Of a stretch of 9,304 nt of DNA, positions 1 to 5,809 are shown in pieces (positions within the stretch are counted from its first letter, which is position 1; each line of letters starts with the position of its first letter). This DNA comes from DUUS01 sp964416365 (lineage in GTDB: Bacteria > Bacillota_I > Bacilli_A > RF39 > UBA660). The translations under genes and the position numbers were made by a program. The notes beneath the pieces were generated by a model that worked only from the letters and a program-made list of their open reading frames with translations, was not told the origin of the DNA and made no database searches. The stretch lies in the NCBI GenBank assembly GCA_964416365.1, contig CAYQDO010000031.1, positions 1-9,304 of the forward strand. The letters run 5' to 3'.

Positions 1-305
1 TATATTTAACTAATGCTAAAAGAAGAATGTTATATGGTAAAGAACAACAAAACATGCCTTCCAGGTTTATTTCGGAAATAAATTCTCAACATGTGGAACA
101 AAACTTTGAAGAACCTAAAATTATTAATAAGAAAAATATGTATACAGATGCTAATAACGATATTATCGAAGGATCTATTATTAGTCATGAAGTTCATGGT
201 ACAGGCGTAGTCGTTAAAGATGAAGGTAATTTAATTGAGGTTGCTTTCAAATCAGGCGTTAAAAAACTACTTAAAAATCACAAGAGTATTAAAAAAGTTA
301 TGTAA
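1..305 (+). CDS. pcrA: ATP-dependent DNA helicase PcrA/UvrD, C-terminal end (5' truncated)
   Basis: This is the last 100 residues of a superfamily-1 3'-5' DNA helicase used in repair and in removing obstacles from DNA. The gene runs in from the left edge and its first complete codon is at position 3. The opening residues, YLTNAKRRMLYG followed by QQNMPSRFISEI, match the end of helicase domain 2 in PcrA, where the conserved form is T-x-A-x-x-R...PSRFL-x-EI. After a variable linker comes the small C-terminal Tudor-like domain (HEVHGTGVVVKDEGN...IEVAFKSGVKKLL), which in Bacillus PcrA contacts RNA polymerase. The catalytic motifs lie outside the window. The position directly upstream of ligA is the usual pcrA-ligA arrangement of Bacillota and supports the call. 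The stop TAA lies inside a terminator-like hairpin. UvrD is the only realistic alternative name. Confidence 0.9.
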   Translation, partial: YLTNAKRRMLYGKEQQNMPSRFISEINSQHVEQNFEEPKIINKKNMYTDANNDIIEGSIISHEVHGTGVVVKDEGNLIEVAFKSGVKKLLKNHKSIKKVM

Positions 306-318
306 TGATAACTTTTTT
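291..318 (+). terminator. Terminator-like perfect hairpin overlapping the pcrA stop codon
   Basis: AAAAAAGTTAT (291-301) is perfectly complementary to ATAACTTTTTT (308-318), giving an 11-bp stem with a 6-nt loop and a T-run as the descending arm. The pcrA stop codon (303-305) sits in the loop. The stem has only one G-C pair, so termination may be partial. The symmetric A-run/T-run layout would be the same on the other strand. Confidence 0.5.
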
Positions 319-345
319 ATGAAATGATATAATATAAATGGAAGG
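305..345 (+). promoter_or_regulatory. ligA promoter with extended -10 and adjacent ribosome binding site
   Basis: A perfect extended -10, TGATATAAT (325-333), lies 17 bp after a weak -35, ATGATA (305-310, 4 of 6 to TTGACA). The expected transcription start is near 340, which is where the ligA Shine-Dalgarno GGAAGG (340-345) begins, 5 nt before the ATG. The leader would be only about 11 nt. The -35 overlaps the right arm of the preceding hairpin. ligA can therefore be transcribed on its own even if read-through from pcrA stops. Confidence 0.6.
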
Positions 346-350
346 TTAAT

Positions 351-2321
351 ATGAAAGAAAGATATGAAGAATTAATTAATTTAATTGAAAAAGCTAACTA
401 TGAATATTATGATTTAGATAATCCAGCAGTAACTGATCAAGAGTGGGATAGCTGGATAAGTGAATTAATTAAAATCGAAACTGATTATCCCGAACTAAAA
501 AGACTAGATTCTCCTACTGAACGCATTGGTGGGAAAGTAATTAATGATTTTCAAAAGGTTTATCATGAAACACCTTTGATGAGTCTTTCTAATGTTTTTA
601 ATGAATCAGAAGTATTAAATTTCGAAAAAAAAATAAAAAAAGAATTTCCTAATCCCACTTATGTTGCTGAATTAAAAATAGATGGTTTATCAGTTTGTTT
701 AATTTATAAAAAAGGTATATTAGTTAGTGCCGCAACTAGAGGAGATGGGTATGTCGGTGAAGATATAACCCATAATGTCAAAACTATTAAAACCATACCA
801 CTACGTTTAAAAAAAGAAGTTGATTTGGATGTTCGTGGTGAAATCTACATGCCAAAGAAAAGCTTTGAGAAATTAAATGAAGAAAAATCAAAAAAAGGAG
901 AATTATTATTCCAAAATCCTCGTAATGCTGCCGCAGGTAGTGTTCGTCAATTAGATAGTAGTATTGCTAAATCAAGAGAATTAGATGCTTTCTTTTATCA
1001 TAATCCTAATACTAAGTGTAAGACTCATTATGAGACACTACAAGAACTAGAAGAATTAGGTCTCATTGTTAATCCTAATATTAAAGAATTTAAAAATATT
1101 GAAGAAGTAATAGAATATATCAATTACTGGGCTGAAAAAAGAAATATTTTAGAATATGAAATAGATGGAATTGTTATTAAGATTAATGATATCCACATGC
1201 AAAAAGAGTTAGGCTCAACAGCTAAAACTCCTAAATGGGCTACAGCCTATAAGTTTCCTGCTGAAGAGGTTAAAACTAAATTAAGAGATATTATTTGTAC
1301 GGTAGGTAGAACTGGTCAAATAACCCCTAATGCAATTTTTGATCCCGTCAAAGTTATGGGCTCGACCATTAAAAAAGCCACCCTTCACAATTATCAATAT
1401 ATTAAAGATAAAGATTTAAAAATTGGCGATAAAATCATTATTCGTAAAGCCGGAGATGTTATACCTGAAGTAGTTAGATCACTTCCTGAAAAAAGAGACG
1501 GTACTGAAAAAGAATTTATTATGCCAAGTATCTGTCCAATTTGTAATCATGATTTAATACCATCTAAATCAGGGATTGATTTGATATGTCCGAATGATCT
1601 ATGCCCAGCCCGCAATATAGAATCACTTATTCATTTTGCGAGCCGTAATGCTATGAATTTAGAAGGCCTTGGCGAAAGAATTATCGAAGACTTCTATAAC
1701 ATGAAAATAATTACCAATTTTCCAGATATTTATAAACTAAAAAATCGTCGTGATGAATTAATCGAACTAGAAGGTTTTGGCGATAAAAGTATTCAAAATC
1801 TCCTAGATGCAATCGAAAACTCTAAAGAAAATTCATTAGAAAGATTATTATTTGGTTTAGGTATCAAAGGAATCGGTGCTAAAATAGCTAAGACTTTAGC
1901 TAAAAAATATCAAACAATTAATAAATTAATGGAAGCTTCAGTTAATGAAAAGATAGATATTCCAGATATTGGTCCTATCTTAATACAAAACTTAAAAGCA
2001 TATTTTTCTAATCCAGAATATTTACAAATAATCAAGGAATTAAAAGCTATTGGTATCAATATGAGCTATATTGGAGAATCTATCAAAGAAAATGAAAATT
2101 TCTTTAATAAAAAGTTTGTTGTTACCGGAACATTAAATAATTATAGCCGTAATGAAATTCAATCTTTAATTGAATTAAATGGTGGTATTTGGACCACCTC
2201 AGTTACGAAAAATACCGATGTAGTTATCGTCGGAGAAACACCTGGATCTAAGTATGATAAAGCAGTAGAATTAAACATTTCAATTTGGAATGAAGAAACA
2301 TTATTAGAAAAAATAAACTGA
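351..2321 (+). CDS. ligA: NAD+-dependent DNA ligase LigA
   Basis: Seals 3'-OH/5'-phosphate nicks in duplex DNA during replication and repair, using NAD+ as adenylate donor. The 656 residues are close to the usual 665-670 and all domains are present. Domain Ia (about 1-55, NMN site) is followed by the nucleotidyltransferase domain with the adenylated lysine in AELKIDG (K109), VRGEIYM (E164), IDGIVIK (272-277) and KFPAEE (K301). An OB fold spans about 305-390, and a four-Cys zinc finger uses C395, C398, C413 and C418. Helix-hairpin-helix units (425-575) include LEGLGERI, LEGFGDKS and IKGIGAKI. A C-terminal BRCT domain starts at about 583 (KFVVTGTL). The ATG follows GGAAGG by 5 nt. One oddity is that the NMN-site motif reads D-Q-E-W-D, with Trp32 where E. 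coli has Tyr35. The gene is followed by its own terminator and converges on the surface-protein gene. Confidence 0.98.
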   Translation: MKERYEELINLIEKANYEYYDLDNPAVTDQEWDSWISELIKIETDYPELKRLDSPTERIGGKVINDFQKVYHETPLMSLSNVFNESEVLNFEKKIKKEFPNPTYVAELKIDGLSVCLIYKKGILVSAATRGDGYVGEDITHNVKTIKTIPLRLKKEVDLDVRGEIYMPKKSFEKLNEEKSKKGELLFQNPRNAAAGSVRQLDSSIAKSRELDAFFYHNPNTKCKTHYETLQELEELGLIVNPNIKEFKNIEEVIEYINYWAEKRNILEYEIDGIVIKINDIHMQKELGSTAKTPKWATAYKFPAEEVKTKLRDIICTVGRTGQITPNAIFDPVKVMGSTIKKATLHNYQYIKDKDLKIGDKIIIRKAGDVIPEVVRSLPEKRDGTEKEFIMPSICPICNHDLIPSKSGIDLICPNDLCPARNIESLIHFASRNAMNLEGLGERIIEDFYNMKIITNFPDIYKLKNRRDELIELEGFGDKSIQNLLDAIENSKENSLERLLFGLGIKGIGAKIAKTLAKKYQTINKLMEASVNEKIDIPDIGPILIQNLKAYFSNPEYLQIIKELKAIGINMSYIGESIKENENFFNKKFVVTGTLNNYSRNEIQSLIELNGGIWTTSVTKNTDVVIVGETPGSKYDKAVELNISIWNEETLLEKIN

Positions 2322-2332
2322 TTTTAAATTAT

Positions 2333-2366
2333 AAAGACACGCATTAAAATAGTACGTGTTTTTTTT
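2333..2366 (+). terminator. Intrinsic terminator of ligA
   Basis: ACACG (2337-2341) pairs with CGTGT (2355-2359). The stem continues inward after one mismatch (ATTA with TAGT, one wobble) and outward as A-T pairs, with an AAA loop. A run of T (2359-2366) follows directly. The hairpin starts about 11 nt after the ligA stop. Confidence 0.8.
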
Positions 2367-2372
2367 AATCAT

Positions 2373-2424
2373 AAAAAAAGCACCACCTTAAATCAATTAC
2401 TTAGATATCAATTTAAAGGGTACT
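2373..2424 (-). terminator. Intrinsic terminator of the minus-strand surface-protein gene
   Basis: Read on the minus strand, the arm at 2424-2411 (AGTACCCTTTAAAT) pairs with the arm at 2393-2379 (ATTTAAGGTGGTGCT), with two mismatches and a one-base bulge. The loop is about 17 nt. The stem is followed by a T7 tract (2379-2373). It lies 14 nt past the stop codon and sits back-to-back with the ligA terminator, insulating the two convergent genes. Confidence 0.7.
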
Positions 2425-2437
2425 TAGTCTTATTATT

Positions 2438-5167
2438 TTATGAACAACTCCAACTTGTTCTAGCTTCAGCAATACTTAATAAGGCTGTAGAATTTAAATT
2501 TGTAATTGCCTCGCATACTGAGTGACTTAGTTTAGCTATATTCCAATTATTGATATTTCCGATATTCCATGTAGAAGCACTATAGCCTGCAGCATTAAGC
2601 ATTGATTTCATATTAGTTACATTTGAAGTATTCCAATTACTTATATTTCCTAATGTCCATGCTGTTGCTTGATATCCAGCATTGGAAAACATTTCTTGCA
2701 TGTTTGTCACATTTGAGACATCCCAATTACTTAAATTACCAATGGACCATGCCGAAGATGTATATCCAGTGTAAGCAAACATTCTTCTCATCGTGGTTAC
2801 TTTTGAAGTGTTCCAATTAGTTAAATTTAAATTATAATTATCAATTAATGCACCTGTGCCATAAAACATATAACTCATATTTGTAACATTAGAAGTATTC
2901 CAATTACTTAAATTTCCAATATTCCAGTTTGTGGCATTAACACCAGCATAATTAAACATTCCAGCCATATCTGTTACTTTTGAAGTATCCCAATTACTTA
3001 AATTTCCTAATGTCCAAACTATAGCATTTTCTCCTGCATAATAAAACATGCCATACATATTTGTTACGTTTGAGACATCCCAATTACTTAAATTTCCTAA
3101 TGTCCAATTCGAAACATTTGTTCCTGTTTCTGCAAATAATCGTTCCATATTGATTACATTTGAAACATTCCAATTATCTAAAGTTCCTATACTCCAAGTT
3201 GTAGCATTATATCCCGATTGTGCAAACATTTCACCCATATCTGTAACTTTTGAAACATTCCAATCACTTAAATCTAATTCAAAATTTTCGGCTTCATACC
3301 CTGCTTCATCAAACATTTTTGACATATTTTGAACTTCTGAGGTATCCCAATTTTTTATATTTCCGATTGTCCACGTTGTTGCGTTATGACCAGCCTCATG
3401 TAACATACCTGACATATCTATAACTTTTGAGGTATTCCATAAACTTAAATCTCCAGCCGACCAAGTCGAAGCATTATATCCTGCTTCTTCAAACATTTTT
3501 GACATATCTGTTACACTTGAAGTGTCCCAAGAACTTAAATCTAATTCAAAATTTGATGTATTATGTCCTGCTTTATAGAATAAACTATACATGTCTATAA
3601 CTTTTGATGTTTTCCAATTTTCTAAAGTTCCTATACTCCAAGTTGTAGCATTATATCCTGCATTACAAAATAGGCAATACATATTGGTCACATTTGAAGT
3701 ATCCCAGTTACTTACGTTTCCAATTGTCCAAGTAGCGGCATTATATCCTGTTTTATAAAACATATGAGCTATATCTGTTACATTTGAGATATCCCAATTA
3801 CTTAAATTACCTACAGTCCAAGTCTGAGTAGTATATCCTGATTTGTAAAACATTCCTTTTAAATTATTTGCATTTGCAGTATCCCAAGAACTTAAATCAC
3901 CTACTGACCAAGTCAAAGCATTATATCCTGCCTCTTCAAACATAAATGACATATCTGTAACGTTTGAAGTATTCCAGGAACTTATGTCTATATTATAACT
4001 GTTTGCATTTACACCATTAAGACAAAATAAACTTTGCATATTTGTCACATTTGAAGTATCCCAAGAATTTATGTCTAATTCTATGGTTGATGCATCATAC
4101 CCAGCTGTATAAAACATATCCGACATTGTTTTAGTTTCACTTGTTATAAAATTTCCTGATAATGTTGATAAGTTAGTTAATCCCGCAAATAATATATCGG
4201 CATGTATTGGAGCTTTTACTCCCCCATTTTGTCCGATTGTTATTTTATATAATCCATCTGCACTTCCATTTTCATACCATAACATAATAGAACCATTTTG
4301 AAATTCTGATACATCAAATGATCCTAAAACATTTTCCGGAACTATATTTGTATTAATAAATTCTATACTTTCTATTTTTTCATTTAGTATTGTAGTGTTT
4401 AAGAATGTAGTTTGCATACTCCATTCATCCCAAAATAAATCAGATAAATTATTATATTCACCACTCAAATTCAATAATTCATTTAATTCTGACTCACTTA
4501 ATTTATTTTCGTTTTGTTCATACTCTTCATTAAATTTGTTTGCAAAATAATAATACATTCGAGATTGATTTAAACTTTCATATTGATCAAGTGAACTTAT
4601 TAATCTATCACTATTTAAAGAATAATCTTCAATTCCAATGTGTGCTTTAAATTTTTTACCTTGATCTTCGTTTTGATTAAATGGCATATTAATAAAATAG
4701 ATTGCTAAAGTATAAGTATGAATTTTATCTTCATCGGTTGGTGAATCAAAGGTGCCATAACCTAGTAATGTCGTACTTGCTCCTCTTCTTATACCTATTA
4801 ATTCTTGCTTGCTTGCTACTATTGTGCCATTATCATCGGTATTTGTACTTATCAGTTTATATTGAATAGCATAGTCACTAAAAGTATTTTCTTCCACAAC
4901 TAAATATAAGGAATACCCCATATCTAGTTCTGTAGTATTATTACCGGTTACCGTAAATGTTTTAGTTCTTATTGGGTTATCATCAGGAATGATATTTGAA
5001 ATATTAATGATATTTCCTCCATCAAATGCCATGCTCATTTTACCACCAGTTACTGTGATAGTTGTTCCTTCTTCACCTTCAAAATCTGCGGTAAAATAAG
5101 CAAATGATATTCCTATTGATAATAAAAAGATAAATACTATTATTAGAATTAATTGTTTGTATTTCAT
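2438..5167 (-). CDS. Secreted BspA-like repeat surface protein with TasA/SipW-type N-terminus
   Basis: A 909-residue exported protein. Residues 1-23 form a signal peptide (short basic start, hydrophobic core LILIIVFIFLLSIGISFA) followed by AYFTADFEG, the pattern of SipW-processed proteins such as TasA and camelysin. Residues about 24-180 resemble the TasA/camelysin beta domain (TTITVTGGKMSMAF, then a spaced IPDDNPIRTKTFTVTGNN...DMGYSLYL). A low-similarity linker (about 181-340) precedes 17 tandem repeats (365-870) of the form NLSNWDTSNVTNMxxMFxxAGYNATTWSIG. This is the BspA/DUF285 leucine-rich-like repeat known from Listeria, Treponema and mycoplasma surface proteins. A degenerate cap (871-909) ends in SWSCS. 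No LPXTG, lipobox or cell-wall-binding module is visible, so retention on the surface is unexplained. Such proteins typically act in adhesion or protein binding; the ligand here is unknown. The start is supported by GAGGTGG (5173-5179) 5 nt upstream. The gene diverges from the sensor operon and shares its promoter core. Confidence 0.85.
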   Translation of the reverse strand: MKYKQLILIIVFIFLLSIGISFAYFTADFEGEEGTTITVTGGKMSMAFDGGNIINISNIIPDDNPIRTKTFTVTGNNTTELDMGYSLYLVVEENTFSDYAIQYKLISTNTDDNGTIVASKQELIGIRRGASTTLLGYGTFDSPTDEDKIHTYTLAIYFINMPFNQNEDQGKKFKAHIGIEDYSLNSDRLISSLDQYESLNQSRMYYYFANKFNEEYEQNENKLSESELNELLNLSGEYNNLSDLFWDEWSMQTTFLNTTILNEKIESIEFINTNIVPENVLGSFDVSEFQNGSIMLWYENGSADGLYKITIGQNGGVKAPIHADILFAGLTNLSTLSGNFITSETKTMSDMFYTAGYDASTIELDINSWDTSNVTNMQSLFCLNGVNANSYNIDISSWNTSNVTDMSFMFEEAGYNALTWSVGDLSSWDTANANNLKGMFYKSGYTTQTWTVGNLSNWDISNVTDIAHMFYKTGYNAATWTIGNVSNWDTSNVTNMYCLFCNAGYNATTWSIGTLENWKTSKVIDMYSLFYKAGHNTSNFELDLSSWDTSSVTDMSKMFEEAGYNASTWSAGDLSLWNTSKVIDMSGMLHEAGHNATTWTIGNIKNWDTSEVQNMSKMFDEAGYEAENFELDLSDWNVSKVTDMGEMFAQSGYNATTWSIGTLDNWNVSNVINMERLFAETGTNVSNWTLGNLSNWDVSNVTNMYGMFYYAGENAIVWTLGNLSNWDTSKVTDMAGMFNYAGVNATNWNIGNLSNWNTSNVTNMSYMFYGTGALIDNYNLNLTNWNTSKVTTMRRMFAYTGYTSSAWSIGNLSNWDVSNVTNMQEMFSNAGYQATAWTLGNISNWNTSNVTNMKSMLNAAGYSASTWNIGNINNWNIAKLSHSVCEAITNLNSTALLSIAEARTSWSCS
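2558..4075 (-). repeat. Seventeen tandem 87/90-bp coding repeats (BspA-like units)
   Basis: The array encodes residues 365-870 of the surface protein as 17 units. Thirteen are 30 residues (90 bp) long and usually end W-S/T-x-G. Four (units 1, 6, 9 and 14) are 29 residues (87 bp) and end in SYNI, NFEL, NFEL and NYNL instead. The core W-[DNK]-[TVI]-[SA]-x-[VA]-x-[DNT]-[ML] is kept in nearly every unit. A half-unit (SETKTMSDMFYTAGYDASTIEL) precedes the array and a degenerate eighteenth unit follows. Canonical BspA/Listeria units are about 25-26 residues, so these are longer, mainly through an added T-W-S-I-G-like segment. Confidence 0.85.
3177..3658 (-). repeat. Pair of identical 38-nt direct repeats inside the array
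   Basis: Positions 3177-3214 and 3621-3658 are identical over 38 nt. They are 444 bp apart, which is exactly five units (29+30+30+29+30 residues). Both encode the junction GYNATTWSIGTL. A second identical pair of 31 nt (2987-3017 and 3077-3107) is exactly one 90-bp unit apart. Identity at the DNA level beyond what the protein requires suggests recent duplication or gene conversion. Confidence 0.75.
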
Positions 5168-5201
5168 TTAAACCACCTCAAAGTTCAACAATATTCTACA
5201 T

Positions 5202-5236
5202 TAATAACATTATACTATATATACAATGAAATTCGT
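5202..5236 (-). promoter_or_regulatory. Promoter of the surface-protein gene (leftward)
   Basis: On the minus strand the -10 TATAAT occupies 5214-5209. A poor -35 candidate, ACGAAT (5236-5231), lies 16 bp upstream. Transcription would start near 5202, giving a leader of about 35 nt before the ATG, with GAGGTGG at 5179-5173. The -10 lies within an 18-nt core that is duplicated in the rightward promoter. Confidence 0.6.
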
Positions 5237-5312
5237 ATATTAAATTTTCTAGTATATAATAACGTTAATTAAAAAATTGAATTCTAAATAGTATTATAGT
5301 ATAATGTTATTA
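5202..5312. repeat. Inverted duplicate of an 18-nt promoter core between divergent genes
   Basis: TATAGTATAATGTTATTA is present on the plus strand at 5295-5312 and on the minus strand at 5219-5202, a perfect 18-nt match. The likeness continues upstream: GTAT-TATAG against GTATATATAG, and a GAATT 15-16 nt before each TATAAT. The copies are separated by 75 bp of AT-rich DNA. Each is oriented to drive one of the two divergent genes, so the arrangement looks like one promoter used twice. Confidence 0.8.
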
Positions 5313-5325
5313 CTTAAAGAGGTGG
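5277..5325 (+). promoter_or_regulatory. Promoter and RBS of the sensor operon (rightward)
   Basis: TTGAAT (5277-5282, 4 of 6 to TTGACA) is 17 bp upstream of a perfect TATAAT (5300-5305). Transcription should start near 5312, giving a leader of about 18 nt. It carries GAGGTGG (5319-5325), 4 nt before the ATG at 5330. The same Shine-Dalgarno sequence precedes the divergent gene. Confidence 0.7.
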
Positions 5326-5329
5326 ATAT

Positions 5330-5800
5330 ATGAAGAAACTAAAGGGGTTTTATAAAAACAATCGAATATTTGTAATCTTAATGGGAATTGCTATCTTTTG
5401 TGTAGCAATTATAGCAAGTGCTTTCCTATATATCGTTTTATCACAAAATACTGGAGAACTATATGGAAACAGACTAAACGGTATGGAAACAGTGCAAATT
5501 TCTAAAGACCGCTTAACTACTTTGGAAAACACTATTAAAGAAGATAGTAAAGTTGAAAAAGTAAGTAGTCGTATTCAAGGAAAAATAATTTATATAAACA
5601 TTTATATAAAAGAAGGAAAAGCTGAAGATGCTAAAAACCTGGCTATTAAAAGCTTAGATTTCTTTAGTACTGATGAAAAGAGTTTTTATGACATCGCCTT
5701 TTCTTTAAATAAAGATGATGTAGAAGATGTAACTTTTCCAGTTTTGGGTTACAAGAAGAGTGATAATACTATCATCTCTTGGACCAATTTTAGTGAGTAG
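5330..5800 (+). CDS. Unknown single-pass membrane protein, first gene of the sensor operon
   Basis: I do not recognise a named family. The 156-residue protein has a short basic N-terminus (MKKLKGFYKNNR), one strongly hydrophobic segment (about 13-37, IFVILMGIAIFCVAIIASAF) and a hydrophilic domain of about 115 residues. By the positive-inside rule that domain should be outside the cell. The segment has no evident cleavage site or lipobox, so it is probably an anchor. After YGNRLNGMETVQIS the outer domain looks like alternating helix and strand (SSRIQGKIIYINIYIKEGKAEDAKNLA, then FSTDEKSFYDIAFSLN) and ends with FPVLGYKKSDNTIISWTNF, a compact alpha/beta pattern. The start has a strong SD and its own promoter. 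The next gene begins 9 nt after the stop, so the two are co-transcribed. It may be a partner of the sensor, but that rests on position only. Confidence 0.75.
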   Translation: MKKLKGFYKNNRIFVILMGIAIFCVAIIASAFLYIVLSQNTGELYGNRLNGMETVQISKDRLTTLENTIKEDSKVEKVSSRIQGKIIYINIYIKEGKAEDAKNLAIKSLDFFSTDEKSFYDIAFSLNKDDVEDVTFPVLGYKKSDNTIISWTNFSE

Positions 5801-5809
5801 GCGAAAGCG

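Noticed and set aside
1..2446. Mycoplasma-type code (UGA=Trp)
   Set aside because: Trp is TGG where inspected throughout the window and ligA ends in TGA at the expected family length, so the standard code fits.
2623..3332. Two plus-strand open frames (65 and 94 codons) inside the repeat array
   Set aside because: They are antisense to the repeat gene and owe their length to its periodic sequence. They have no ribosome binding site, and their translations only mirror the repeats.
2558..4075. CRISPR array
   Set aside because: The 90-bp periodicity is a translated, in-frame protein repeat without constant repeats separated by unique spacers.
5220..5294. A third promoter at TATAAT 5255-5260
   Set aside because: It is isolated in very AT-rich DNA, has no convincing -35, and lies between two better-placed promoters.
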